This document shows positions 12,901-25,628 of a stretch of DNA of 64,000 nucleotides, piece by piece; the first letter of the stretch is position 1, and every line of letters begins with the position of its first letter. The DNA lies in NCBI GenBank assembly GCA_964036295.1, contig OZ038463.1, forward strand, positions 21,873,069 to 21,937,068, written 5' to 3'. The translations under genes and the position numbers were made by a program. This DNA is from Plumapathes pennacea. Its lineage: Eukaryota; Cnidaria; Anthozoa; Antipatharia; Myriopathidae. The notes beneath the pieces are model-generated. The model searched no databases, was not told the DNA's origin, and was given only the letters and a program-made list of their open reading frames with translations.

Positions 12901-14700
12901 CCGCGGTGTCATCTAAGCGTCGTTTAGTACTACAAACTGATAGCATAATTTGACAGTCTTGAAAAGCCTGATCACACAACGAAGAGACTGATCTGAGGCC
13001 GATCCAGGAGAAAGTGCAAGCCAAGTATGCACAGTCGACTCTTTCGATCGATCCAACTGACTTTTTCAACAGTGTGCCGATACAATATTGGTACCAATCT
13101 CGGACCAATCCAACTTAAGGGATCTTAGTTTTGAACGGACTGAAACACTCGTGCTTTTATTTTATTTTTTTCTTGAATCCTTGGCAAAACAGAACAGAAT
13201 GCCTTTATTAAACACGATAATTGTTAAAGCTTGCAGCTGAATCTAAAAGTGCAATAACACAAAATTGGCAGACGAACTGTATACAGTAACACCTCGAAAT
13301 GAACAAGTGTTCAAGACCAGGAGCCAATTCAATAAAAAATTACAAGTATATTTTACAAGTTGGACCAATTTTTTCATACGTTTTTAAAGTACACTTTAAT
13401 CCACTGATACCATGGTGAACTGTTGCAGCTATCCATATAAGATATTCTCTGTAACATTTTGCGGAATTTTGTCAGATTAGAGTCCGTTTAGTGGCATTTG
13501 ACTAATGGTCCAACTTGTAAATACATGCACTTGTAAATGTTTTGAATTCATTGGCAGAAATATCGGACAAGATGGCCGCCCCGCATGCGCATTGACGCAC
13601 ACAATCCGTTGGCTCTCTCTCAGATCAATAAAGGAAAATGTATGGGAGAGATCACAAAATGCATAATTACTCGTTCCTGACGAAAAACCGGCAAAATGTC
13701 CAGCTCGGTAGCTGTAGTTATGACTTAAAGACATCGTTTTAAACGTAGCTGGGTACAGTATTTCGAGTCCTTCTTTCTTCTTTCGAGCGGTAAAACTTAC
13801 CTTCATTTCACGCTCTGTGAGCACACTGTTTCTTTGTAATTTTCGCAATTAAGCTACATTTCAAGTCCGTCTTCCGATGACTTGCTTGTGTCGGGTACAG
13901 TTTGTCCAGCTCGCGATATCGAGTCGAAGCTTTATAGAGTCCGTAGAGCCCAAAATGACCTTCATCTTTTGAGCTTTAATTTCTTCTCTAAGCCAAAATA
14001 TATTGCCATGTTTCCTCTAACTCGATGCCATTATGGAAGGCCGGTGGGCGAAGAAACCACGACCGTGAGATCAATCTGCCATGTTTTCTGGCCGCCATGT
14101 TTTGTTATGTTAGTTCCTAGTCCTCCCCAGTCTTAAGTAAGGGTGCATGACTGTTTTGGTAGGAACGGGGAGGGTTTTTGTGGAGTTTTTTGCCGATTTG
14201 CAGGACAGTCATGTCCGAGGTCAAAGGTAATTTTACAGACTATGACAGTTATTCGCTGCAGGAGATCTAGTGCAATGTTAACAAAACATATTTCTAGCTT
14301 TGGACAGCACTCTCCAGCTATTACAATCAGAATCACAAACGCTGACATTTGTTGACACTGTTCTTGGTCGTTATTTGTACCGAGCAGTCAAATCTGGCAG
14401 TTTCCCAACGTTTCCATTCTATTATTAATGGCAGTATTTCGAATCTAAAATTGATAAGCGCTGCTTGTGATGTACTAAAACCGCTCAATACACTCTTCTG
14501 GCCAACTTTCTCGCACAATTTAGCGGTTTATTGAAAAACTAAGGGAATAACCGCTGACATCGGCGTGCGGGCTAAAAATGTCCAACATTTCTCCTGATGT
14601 GGCGCGCGCCAGTATTGTCCGTTGTTTCCCGGGAGACGCTGATAATGTTAGAAACATGCATCTCAATTGGGTTTGAGTAACCAAAGAAGATCACCATCAA
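10000..14700. other. No recognisable gene; simple-sequence tracts only
   Basis: I find no supported gene between the MITE at 9994 and the glycosyltransferase start. An A-rich run lies at about 10470-10497. The C18A27 tract at 12448-12492 is listed separately. A frame at 13848-13477 on the minus strand is open for 123 codons but has no recognisable domain. Confidence 0.5.
12448..12492. repeat. C18A27 homopolymer junction
   Basis: Eighteen consecutive C residues (12448-12465) are followed directly by 27 A residues (12466-12492), then by AAC-type repeats. The complementary strand carries a G18 run. Lengths of such tracts are unreliable in any assembly. Confidence 0.9.
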
Positions 14701-14765
14701 AGCACCAAAACCGGAGAAGCGAAAGGAGCGCACTAATCATGCGTTTATGACGTTGATTTGCGACG

Positions 14766-17700
14766 ATGAGAAAGTGCGTTTTAGCAATGAAACTATGTCG
14801 CTTGTTTTATCGTCGCCCGAAAAGAAGGACCTTCCAAATCTTGCTCTCGCTGTTAGCGTTTGCGTCAGTTTCGTTTTGGGTTCGTATTCAGAATGAATCC
14901 ACTCCTGAAGTTCAAGAACTTAAAGCAGGTAAAAGAAACTACGCTTCTTTGAAGGAACCGGTCACTCCAACCGACGAGCAAGTTTTGGTGCCCGAGATAG
15001 TTTTCGAGAAGTTTCCAACACAGCACGGAGATTGGCTCAAAGAGGTGAAAGTCTATTCAGATAATTCAGAAGAACATGTAACAAAAACTTTCCGGATGCA
15101 AGATGAAACAAACTCTGCAAAAGAAGAAACTACGCTTGCCAGTACTACCGCAAAAGTTTCGACAACCCCCGCCTCGTTAGATACAAATCGAGGCTTCTTA
15201 AACCAGCACATTTGGGATAACGTGTGCAATTTTCACGTGGAAAGTTTACAGGAGTTTATTTTATTTCCAAAAGCACCTTCTCGACGGTGCTTTTTGGCTT
15301 CCTTTAAGACGAAAGAAAGCTCCCGTAATTTCGGAGAAAGAATTTTTGGTTTTATTCACCCCGATATCAGCGGTGCGTACCGGTTCGCCGTCTCCTCCGA
15401 TGACAACTCGGAACTCCGCCTAAGTTCCGACGAAACTTCGGAAAATCTTCGGAAAATTGCTAACGTTGGCTCGTGGAACGAATCTTCCTCGACGATGCCG
15501 GGGAAGTATACGCAACTTCCATCGCAAATTTCTAGCTATGTTAACTTAACAAAGGAAAGCAAGTACTTCATAGAATTGTTGCATAAGCAAAAAAATGGAA
15601 TTTCACGTGTGGAAGTCGCTTGGCAGAAGCCTGGAGATAGTGACTTTGAGGTCATCACGAGTGAGTACATATCAGTCTTCGTGAATGACAGTCACGTTCC
15701 TCACAACTCTGTCTCCGTTAGTGACTACACCGAGACACCGAGCCGATCACGTGACAGTGTTTACGTAATGCCGAAAATTGACCGCGGAGAGCTGGGAGAT
15801 GTGTTGCCGAGTTGTGCTTACGAACCAACGTACCTAGTTAAACACAAACTAGTGCGATTTCAGGTAAGCAGGATCCAACCATTTGTTTCCTTTTTCCAAC
15901 CGTGTTGCAAGCTTAATAATAATAATAATAATAGTAATGATAGTGATAATGATAATAATAATAATGATAACTTTATTTAAGTGTCAATGCATTTAGCTTT
16001 TTACAAACTAATTGGGGACTGTAAAAATAATTTGTTGGCAAAAGTAATTGGGGACTTAATTAAAAAATAATAATGTATACAATATTACAAGATATATTCT
16101 ACCTAAATTCTAACTTAACTGGTCGGATATAAAATATTGCGATTACAGATTAAATATGTTTTCAGACTTGTACTAACATGTTTATGCACTACAAAGTGCA
16201 CAGCAAAAACGGATATAATGGCAATCCAAGACCGAGATAACTGGGCCGAGAGATATGTTCTGGGTATTTGAATTTGTGAAGCATCAATCCCGGCTCAGTT
16301 ATGAATGTCTGGGAGAAAGCTTAGAAATAAACAGGTTACAGCATTGCCTCCCTTGTTCCGTGGAGTCGAGGAGTGGTAAATCGCTTGTACGCTATTACTT
16401 CAGTTTTCTTCAGTGCACACTCTGGCCCGCCACCAGTGCTCCTGTTGATAAAACTAGTAGTTTTACTCATAATTCCATTTCCATGGAATTTGCTGTTTCA
16501 TCTCTAGGGCGCCAGAAACAAAAGCAACACTCACTTCGCAGCCATGTATCCTGCTGACTCCACAAACGAGACGCTTCTCCTGGTGCAGGGGCATGATATC
16601 TGGTGGAAAGAAAATAACCATGGAAATCCCCTAATGGACGAGGAAACAGCCCACATCGTGGTCAGACGGTTCATGCAATCACTGGAACAGAAACATCCAG
16701 GGTAAGACGGCCAAAACTGCACTCAGAGAAACATTTTCGATGGGTTCTTTCGATGGGCTCCTTTTCCAATTAGCTCCATTTTTTTTACTATTTTTGAAAT
16801 TTGCGGTGTTTTATTATGTGAAGTAATGGAACATTCAAAATCTTTTCCATACATACGTATATCAATGTTTTTGCGCAATGAAGCAGTTTTAGCGAATCAT
16901 GACGTGTGAGAGCTAATGTAGTTTACAAATGGCGTGTAGTACGAGAAGACTATTGGCGCTTACTCGCGAGTAAAGGATTTCAGAATGAAGGTTGATTTCG
17001 AACCAAGAAGTCATCTGTGTTCAGAATAATGGCATAAAAAATTCCACGACATTCAGGCGACATGATCATTTTTGCAGTGTGTACAATTTGGAGAAGATCG
17101 CTTCAGTGGAAGAAGTGAAAGACTCGAGCAAAGGAAAGCGGTACCTTATTGATTTACTGCTGACTGACAAACAAACGGGCACGAAGCTTCGGTTTTCAGA
17201 CTTTGTTTACGTCCACCAATCAGAAGAGGAAGCAATTTGCTTCCCAGAGAGTTTTCAGTGGCACAAGCACGCTGTGGTCAACATCATTGTGCCAGTAAAA
17301 GATGCGGCTCGGTGGGCCCTGTATCTCATACGTAACATTGCAGGTGAGTTCCTGATCTCTTCTATGTATTTTTTTTTTTACTTCTTTGGTCACACACTAA
17401 AAAAAGCTGAGAGGAGACGCTGAAAAAGTAGACAGGGAATAAGTTGAAACATGCCGTTTTCACCTGTAAGAAAAAGTTGGTAATGTGGCGATTAATTACA
17501 ACAACCTGATAACCAAATGATCTCAGAAACAGAACACTCCCAAGAATTAATTAGAGTAAAATAATTCCGGGTCACATGCTTTAGTTTTTGAATCAACACA
17601 CTGCAGCAGATCTCACAGCATATTTTCAATTTCTTGATAGAAGTCAATATATTTTACTGCACTATTTATATAACGTTGAAAGACACAACTGTAAACACGG

Positions 17701-19071
17701 ACCAGTGATGGTAAAGGACAACACTTACATTTTTAAACTTTTTTGAGCCGTGACGTCATGAGCATCCGCCATCTTGGATTTGGATTTACAAACTGACTTA
17801 CAGAACATTCCCTGCAGAGCTTGTATTCAGTTTTGGCGCTCACGCAGTGATCGTTCTCCTATACTTATTAGACATCTAGTGTATCCAACAAGGTTGGGTT
17901 ACATAATACGCATTTATGAATCATCCCTTTTCCACCAACTAGAGATCCTCCAAGAGACTTCAGATACAAATGTTCACGTCATCATCATCGATTATGACAG
18001 TCAAGACATCGATATGGACTCGGTGTTGAAAGCAAGCTCAATCTCTAATTACACTGTCCTCAAGTTCCCACGGGAGCAGAAATTCAGACGTTCAGAAGCG
18101 CTGCAACTCGGAGCTGACGCTGTCAAAGATCCCCACAGTATTCTGTTCTTTTGCGACTTGCATTTGAGCATTCCTGGCCATTTAATTGACTCAATCCGCA
18201 AGGTGAGTTTTCGGGTAACCACGCAAAAATATAATCCTACTGTAGCGGCGACCCAATAGAAGTTTTGATGCAGTTCACGGACCATGTGTCCACGTTCACC
18301 GGGACGAATACACGTTTCGGGTGCACTGCAGCAGAGAGGTCCGTTGCTAGTGAATGAGACGTCTACATTACCAGCAAGCCAAGGATACTCTACCCATCTA
18401 TCTTACACAACGAACTCAAAATTTGTCCTAATCCAAAAAAGCTGACATTCAGTTTGTCCAACAAGGCGCGCAAGGCCTTTTTCATACAATTATTTTCGAT
18501 TGAATAAAGTATTATTATACAAGAAACTCGTTAACAGTGACCATTACATTGCACTAGTAAAATATAATTTTTTCTTCTTCACTCGGCGTTCAAGCTCCCC
18601 TTGGCGCATTTACTTACCTTGGAGTTGTCAAGAAAACGACTCAAGTCCTTCTAAATGGTCGTTAGTCATTACTCCCTGCATTAATTTGTAAAAAACACTT
18701 ATAAAGAGCCAAGAATGAGAACAATAACAGCTGTTTACACCGTTTGTTCCGCTTTTTGCTTTTAGCATTGTATCGAGGGCAAGATGGCTTTTGCTCCTGT
18801 GGTGAAACGACTCCGTTGTGGCTACTACCCTAAGCTGCCTTTCGGCTACTGGGAAACCCTGGGCTTTGGTTTGTTTGCCATGTACAAGTCGGACTTTGAT
18901 CGCACAGGTGGCATGAACAAACGTAAGTACAGTGGCTGGGGAGGAGAGGACTGGGACCTACTGGATCGGGTTCTGATGTCCCGGATGGAGGTCGAACGAC
19001 AGAAGATCCCAAGGTTTTATCACTTTTATCATCCACCCATGAACGGAAATAACCAGAGAGTGGGAGCTTAA
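14766..19071 (+). CDS. B4GALNT3-like: B4GALNT3/4-like beta-1,4-N-acetylgalactosaminyltransferase (five exons)
   Basis: Predicted Golgi type II enzyme of 707 residues that would transfer GalNAc to terminal GlcNAc on glycoproteins. Exons: 14766-15863, 16508-16701, 17078-17343, 17943-18202 and 18766-19071; all junctions are GT/AG and phases match. Residues about 23-40 form a signal anchor after a basic stretch. Residues about 146-305 look like a PA14 domain, the accessory domain of this family. The catalytic part starts near [15 protein letters not shown], has DSQDID and FFCDLH (the DxD-like metal site), and ends with the GT7-type motif [12 protein letters not shown] and a final HFYH..MNG segment. 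The human enzymes are about 1000 residues, so this version is shorter between PA14 and catalytic domains. ATG 14766 is the first in frame; ATG 14787 is an alternative. AATAAA at 19291 is a likely poly(A) signal. Confidence 0.88.
15914..16210 (-). repeat. 3' end fragment of a non-LTR retrotransposon (probable)
   Basis: Intron 1 of the glycosyltransferase gene holds AATAATAAT repeats next to ATAACTTTATTTAAGTGTC. Read on the minus strand this is an AATAAAG-like tail ending in TTATTATT repeats, the usual 3' end of LINEs in these genomes. No reverse transcriptase remains, so class and boundaries are tentative. Confidence 0.4.
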
Positions 19072-20010
19072 GAGACACATCAATAGAAGTGACATCACCA
19101 TGATAATCAGTATTCTTCGTCAGGAAGCAACGATACGATAACAAGCCCAAGCTATACACTTTTCAATGAGACCATTCCAGCTGGTAATCTCAGCCAACAG
19201 ACACTAAAGAATTAAAAACAAGATTTCTCCATTGTGGAGAAAGAAAACCGAAACAAGTTGTGACACTAAGTTAATAATCCAGCTTTCTTAAATAAAACAC
19301 TGACATTGAACCCCACTAATAAAAGGCCCAACATAGTTATGGTACACTTAGGTTTGGTATCGTATGATCGTATATCGTATCGTGTGGTAACGACCACAAT
19401 ATTCGTCGGCAACAAAGTGAAAAGTGTTATGAATGGCACAACTCAGTCATAAGTTGCACATCTTCATTTCGTCCTAAATCAATAATTTAAAGGAAACAAA
19501 TCGAGCTGTTATTGTACAGATTTCGAGAGAAGGGGTTGGCCACGGTTGAATGTTAAATATTACCAATTGACTTGAACTCGGACCTCTGTCGGCCCATTGT
19601 ATCATAACAACTAAATCAAACAAGTATTGCGCTCCCTCCTTGGTTGGAAAGGAAAATGCTGCATAAAATCACATTTACAGGCGCATTCTTTGGGGACAAT
19701 TCCGAATGAGATTTACACGGGAAAGGACGCAAGATTCTTTTTTCTTTCGTGAGATTCCTACCCCAAAATGAACGCAATACTGTTCTGGTCATTCTGTCTC
19801 CGAGTTGTAGAATGAACATAATCATTCCAAGACCGGTTTATTCGGTAGGACGGTAAATGTGTTGCTTGCTTAATTTGACCCATGGTTAAATTTTCCTCTC
19901 ATTCAGGAATAGTCCCAAAGGAACGTGGCCTTCATATGTCTAATCAAGATTTAATTATTTAAGGCAAGCGTTGGGTAGGATCCTTTTGCTTTCTTTGGAG
20001 TGATCCCATC

Positions 20011-23000
20011 TTACAAAGTGAAAGGGACGGCCAGTGGGTTGTTTCTTCTTTGGAACATGGCCGGCAAGGTTTCCCAGCTGTGCGACTGCAGATCAAACGA
20101 GTCGAGGCGGTTGGAGTACGACTTCATCTTGAGCTTCTCGTTTCCGCCCACTAGGAAAAGCCGCGTGTCGATAGCGCAGAAGCCACATCCAAAACGCGTG
20201 CTAGGCATTGATGGTAGCTCCAGCCATTTCCGATTACGCAAGTCGAACATCTCTATGGTGTCCAAAGAGTAAGACCCGGATGTGAGACCCCCGGCTACCA
20301 CCAACTTTTCGCCGACCGCCACGACTGCACACCGACGCCGCTTGGTGGTCATGGCGGGAAAATTCTCCCATTTCTCTGCCTTCATGTTAAACATTTCCAC
20401 CTTGTCAGTGGGACGTCCTATGACATCGCCACCGACCTAAACATCACGGCAAAGATGAAAGAGTGAGAAGGAGGTTAAGGAGGAGAAGAACATTAAGTAG
20501 ACTAGTCAATTCTTTCAACTACTCAGGAAGCCTTTCATGAATTATGAAGCGCAGATAATTAAAGTATCACATACCAGGTTCTCCAGACCTTGTAATATAT
20601 TTATCTTGTTCAAGAAATTTTGAATATTCCCAGTAGCTTATGAATCAAATGGTTTGCAAATATGTGCCTCTTGTGTAATGCACCTACGATGTGCCCTCTG
20701 AGATGATAGTAATTCCCCTTTGAACAATAAGTTAGTCACAAAACAACTGGAGGATAACTTATGGGGACAATGGAATACTAATCCATGTGAGAACTGGTTT
20801 TGGTTTGCATCGGTGAAAATGCAAAATCTTTTCTCTGACATAGGGCAACGGCTCGAAACGTCAGCTTGCCCAATATTTACAGCATTTAGAATCAAATCCT
20901 CGTCGACATTAGTTGAACATACTCTTTGGGAATCAACTTACCACGGCAAAATAATCTCCCACAATAGCGCTCCCACTCTTAGTGCGGGCTGTTGGCATGG
21001 CAGGAAGTTTCGTCCACTGCCCAGTCTTGATGTCTAGCGATTCGGTGGAGTCCAGCTCTCTACCGTTTAATCCCCCTGTGACAAGGAGCCTCGCTCTGGA
21101 GCAATCCACAGCGCCGCAACAGTACGCGCGAGCCGAGTGAAGTGGACCTATCTCCTCCCACGCTTGTTTCTGCCAATCAAAGAGGAAAGTATTTTTCAGT
21201 GGGATCGTCTTGTTGATGCCACCAGCCACGACTATATGTTTGCCGTAAGATCCTCCCGCCATGCTGTGAGACGCCAGGGGCATCGACGGCAAATCAAGCC
21301 ACGAGTTCGTATCTAGGCTCAAGAGCTCCACCGTCTCCAGGTCGTACTGGCCGTCGTATCCACCGCAGCAGACAATGGCATCACCAGTCAGAGAAGAAGG
21401 GTCCGGTTTGCTGTTTCCATTCAAGATGCCGTTATCTATTGACAGCGCAAGATAGAACACGAATACGATGATACTGTAAATACGATATTCGCAGATCGCC
21501 CTCGAGCTTACGGACATTTGCTAGTATGGGGATAATACTTTGACTACTAGAAAATAGCATTCTGGCAATGTTCATTTATTATAGTTAAAATTATTACTAT
21601 ATTTCTATTACTACAGATCGGGAGAGAAAAAAAACGGGAGGGGGAGGAAGAGGGGAAAGCTCCTTCCTCTTTTCCCCTTCCGCATATTTTTCTCTCTCCT
21701 CCCAATTCCCCCCTCCCTCCCCTCCCCTTTGGGCCTGATGCTCATGTTACTTCCGAGATGCCTGTTTCCGGTTGCCTTTGATTGAAAACAAGCCCCAGTG
21801 CCCTACATATGAAATAAAGTTTTACTCCGGCGTACGTTGGAACTACGGTAAGCTTATTTTCATTTTTAGTTTAGTGCTGGGGCTCGTTTTCAAACAGTAT
21901 TTCGAAAATTACCTACAATAAAAACTGTATTTGGGGAACTTTGAAATGTCTGCTCATAATACAGTATTATGTTAGGGAGTAGATTTTCGGGACTTTCACA
22001 GGGCAGATGGTAACCATGGCAACCCCACCACAGTTCACCACCAGGCACCCGTCACACTGATAAGGTCCTGTTACACGAAGCGACATGTCCCCGAGACAAA
22101 AAACGTATAACGTAACGTAATAAAAAACGTGTCACGTCGATCCGACTTGACGCTGCGACGTCGCAGGGAAGGCCGTGATTGGTTTATCTACAGATTTGTC
22201 GCAACGACATGTCGTACAAGCATGTCACACGAGGCGACCAAATGTACTAACAACATTTTGTCACTGCAACGTATCGCATGAGTTCAAACCGATTTGAAGT
22301 CATGCGCCATGTTGCACAAATACATGTCACACAAGGCGTATTGTCGCGGAGACACGGTCGCAGGGACATGTGGCCTCGTGTAACAGGACCTGTAGTCAGT
22401 GGAAATCTAAATACTTACCACCAAGTAGAGGGTATATAAGTTTGACTGTGCGTCGTTACAACGTTTAAAATGGAGAAAACATGAAAATGGTCAAATATTT
22501 CACAATTTGGCTCTTTTAGATATTTTATTAAAATAGTCAACCAATTAGAACGCACGCGCTGTCAAAGGTCAGTAAACGATAATACTCGCAGAAAACACCA
22601 GTGTAACTGCAGATTTTATAGCTTAGTGTCGAACGTTGTAACAGCAATGCTACTGATAGCGAATAAACATCGGTGTTCAACAGGATGCACTGGCAGCTGA
22701 CAAAAAAAAAAAAACAACAACAAACAAACAAGCAAAAACAAAAACAAAACAAAAACAAAAAAAAAAAATGATGCGAGGACTGAAAAGCAAGTTTCGTAAG
22801 GAAAAAGTGGCTGACTATTAAGGAAGGTGTTCTCCCTGGCTTATAATTGCAATATTCTTTAGTTGACGCAATTAGAAGAGTTCAGCGATATTTTTCTCCA
22901 ACGAGCGGCTACGCGAGCAATCCGCGGCCTGCAGTCTTTTCTGACTTTTTTCACAAAATGGTTTCGTTAGAGAAGACTATAAGGCTGGATTTACACCGAT

Positions 23001-24015
23001 GTGATACACACATATAAAGGTTGAATGGAAAATGAGAATGAAAAAAAATTATCTTTATAAAAGTATCGCGGTCGCAATATTTGGCAGACATCTGCCACGA
23101 CCGCTGTTGGTCGTGAAACGTGATGCTTGGTGAAGTTACGCTTCGCCGCTTCACCGCTTCGCCGATCGATATTCAGGTCGACGGACCAAGGAATCCATTT
23201 CATCTTCAAATGATAAGAGAAGAATTCACCCAGTTGATATGTATGAACGGATGTGCTTTAAGCTCTTCGAATATTCATGAGTTCGCCTGTGTACAAACAA
23301 CACGAGCGAGTCCTATTTGTCAACATAAGTCATTGCATCAGTGCTGTAAAAGTCTTCCTGTAAGCCGAACAAAATCAATTCCCGCCTTCAAATGCTTTCC
23401 ACACACATGCACACTCAAAACTTAACTATCTGAAAAATCATAATTTCCTTCATTATTTGGCGACCAGCAAAAACATTCAAGTGAAATTAAGTGAGCCACA
23501 CTATCGGTCGAGATTTGCAGTCATCGAAAACGTTTAGAGCACACACATTGATAGTGTACCCCATCAAGCACAGTGGGATACATCCAAAACAACGACGGAA
23601 GAAAAAAAGATCCACTCCCTGATATGGACAGCTCATTAATTTTTAATATCAAAATATCAGATAAGCTTCATTTTGCAAATCTTTTCCAATGCAACTTCGC
23701 TCAGTTTGAATTTCTTGCCCGGGGCATGCTCTCACTACGTACCTTCTCTGGTACAATGACGGCGTTTTTGGTTCAAATGATAAGTAAAGACGAAACTTCG
23801 ATCGGACACGAGTCAAAGTCAAACGAAATAACGATAAACACTGTCATTTCTATTTCGTTACAGAATAAAATGTGAAAATATGCCAGACAACGAAAATACT
23901 CCGGCAGAATAAACATCCTCCGAAGGCAAAACAAATTAAAGATTAACTTACGCCCATTGCTCGGGGAACGAATCTGATGCTTTGGCGAGTAAAAAAGACC
24001 ACTTTTGTCCTCCAT
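20011..24015 (-). CDS. Kelch-repeat protein, three-exon model
   Basis: Beta-propeller protein with about six kelch repeats (GG doublets followed by a conserved W, for example GGYDGQYDLETV with W, and GGDVIGRPTDKV with W). No BTB or BACK domain is visible. Preferred model: exon 1 24015-23952 (starting MEDKSGLFYSPKH), exon 2 21435-20942, exon 3 20436-20011, with GT/AG junctions and phases 1 and 0 all matching, 327 residues. An alternative ATG at 21517 gives 333 residues with an apparent hydrophobic leader (YSIIVFVFYLALS). I think that leader is the pyrimidine-rich 3' end of intron 1, because it runs straight into AG at the exon 2 acceptor. Cytosolic location follows from the preferred model. 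A possible AATAAA lies at 19842-19837. Function beyond protein binding cannot be told. Confidence 0.75.
21612..21732. repeat. Polypurine block followed by polypyrimidine block
   Basis: About 40 nearly pure purines (GGGAGAGAAAA..., 21619-21658) are followed by about 70 nearly pure pyrimidines to 21729, partly self-complementary (GAAGAGGGGAAAG facing CTTCCTCTTTTCCCC). It lies just upstream of kelch exon 2, in intron 1 of the preferred model. Such tracts can form hairpin or triplex DNA. Confidence 0.7.
22064..22390. mobile_element. MITE with GGTCCTGTTACACG termini
   Basis: The left end GGTCCTGTTACACG plus 13 more bases matches the reverse complement of the right end over 27 bp with two mismatches. 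Internal sequence repeats ACATGTC and GTCGCA motifs. It has no reading frame of note. Flanks do not give a clear target duplication (ATA versus GTA just outside if the element is extended by one base). It lies in intron 1 of the kelch gene model. Confidence 0.7.
22700..22769. repeat. A-rich simple repeat
   Basis: Runs of A separated by single C or G bases (AAAAAC and AAAC units). It may be a decayed poly(A) tail, but no retroelement body is recognisable beside it. Confidence 0.7.
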
Positions 24016-24956
24016 GTTCTGCAAAGCAAGAGATAAAAATGAGTGCCTAGTTTTGCGACAGCTCCCAGTTGCCAAAGAGAAAGCGGGCCGGTCCACTGTG
24101 TCTATTTTACGAACGAACGCGAAATGCAAATATGAGTGTTAGCTCGAACAGTCCCTCGCTTTTATTTTTAGCTCCTGCTTGTTCGCTTACCTTTTCACTT
24201 CTATGAACTACTCAAGTAACACAGCTGTAAAACTTCCAAAGCCGATTTCAAAGGAACACATGCACCCTGACTGTGGGTTTTATACAGCAGACTTGGCAAT
24301 TAGATATGCAGACGGAGACTGGTTTCAACCACCGGCGCTTTGTCAAGAAAACGCGTCAATTACCAGCGTGACAAGAAACTTGTTGACAGTCTTGCAACAC
24401 CAAATATGAGACTGTATTTTCGGAGAAAACAGTCCACGCAGTGGGAAATTCGAATAAGCAACGACCAGAAAAGAGCTGGACAGGCGAATAAATTTGCATA
24501 CAGTACGCGGGGCGAGATTCAAGGTTCAATTCATTATATGCACACGAGGACAATAAGCTTTTCAACAAGCGTTAATCGCGTCTGCCCGGATTGGCTGAGA
24601 ATGAAAGGACGTTTATGTCGTTGACTGTAACAAAACCTTTACAAAACGAGAAACCTACGCTGGTTGATATCTGAAATGGCAATTTATGGCACACGACATG
24701 CGGTTTCCCGTTGCGCCAAGCATTTCTTTGGAAAGATGTATGCGACCTTCACTGTTCAGGCTTTTCCGCATTCGACAAAACACTGAGTAGGAATCGGGTT
24801 GTTCTTTCTCGGTCACTGTGAAGATTTCAGCTTGCTCTGCTCTCCAGATGACACGCAAAATTTGGGTATTGAAGTCAGTATCCGCATTTGTCGGACACAA
24901 ATTCCACTCGGCTCCCCCTCTTCACCAGCGTTAGTGGACCGAGTTGAAATGTGATA

Positions 24957-25105
24957 CAGTGAACTCTCTAAGCCGGACACCCTCGGGACCAGATTTAGTG
25001 TCCGCCTTAGAGAGAGTTCAGTACAGAGAAACAAGTGAAAATCTGCAAGTACGAAATACGCAAGCTGCCCTCTTAGAGAGGTGTCTGCTTGGAGCGAGTT
25101 GACTG
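24957..25105. mobile_element. TA-flanked MITE, Tc1/mariner (Tigger-like)
   Basis: The left end CAGTGAACTCTCTAAGCCGG and the reverse complement of the right end (CAGTCAACTCGCTCCAAGCA) resemble each other, and the element is bounded by TA on both sides (24955-24956 and 25106-25107). The GGACACC core inside each end is typical of pogo/Tigger-type ends. It is non-coding and 149 bp long. Confidence 0.55.
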
Positions 25106-25523
25106 TATATCGGTCTCAAGAAGGCAGCCTTGTATTGATTTACTTGAAAGGCATGCTTGTTGAATGACGCTGCAAAGGCCATTTGACAATGACAAAGTAC
25201 AGCTTGGTGGAGCAATACAAAGAAACTTCACGTTGGTAACACTCTCAAACAGCAGGCTATTTACCGGCCAGTAAAACTGTGGGGTTGTATCCAACAGGTT
25301 TGTGTCAGCTAAATATAAACTTCTGGAATTTTTTACGGATATTAATTGGATCGTGAACTTATTATTTCTGTTTGGTCCAGTTGACGTCACAAGCAAATGT
25401 TTCAGCGCCAGATTTCAATGGTACCCCAATATAACGAACTACTTTATTACAACCTATAAAGTCCCCAGTGTCAACGGTATATTAAAACGAATATATTCTT
25501 CAGCCCGGCCGGCAAATTTAATA

Positions 25524-25628
25524 CAGTAAAACGTATGGAACAACCCCGGTAAATAAACGAACCCCCGTTGTAAATGAACACATTTTCCCAGTCCCTTGGT
25601 CTTCGTTTAATATGTCGGGATTCCACTG
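25524..25628. mobile_element. Second TA-flanked Tigger-like MITE (decayed)
   Basis: It runs from CAGTAAAACG to GATTCCACTG with TA on both sides (25522-25523 and 25629-25630). Inverted AAACGAA/TTCGTTT segments sit inside the ends. End similarity is weak, so this is tentative. Confidence 0.4.

Noticed and set aside
13477..13848. 123-codon minus-strand frame as a gene
   Set aside because: No recognisable domain, no spliced partner and no supporting context.
16255..16557. 100-codon frame in intron 1/exon 2 of the glycosyltransferase
   Set aside because: It overlaps exon 2 in the wrong frame; the correct frame encodes the conserved family sequence with matching phase.
21436..21517. Signal peptide at the start of the kelch protein
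   Set aside because: The hydrophobic codons coincide with a pyrimidine-rich 3' splice site, and an upstream exon in the right phase exists. Kept only as the alternative model.
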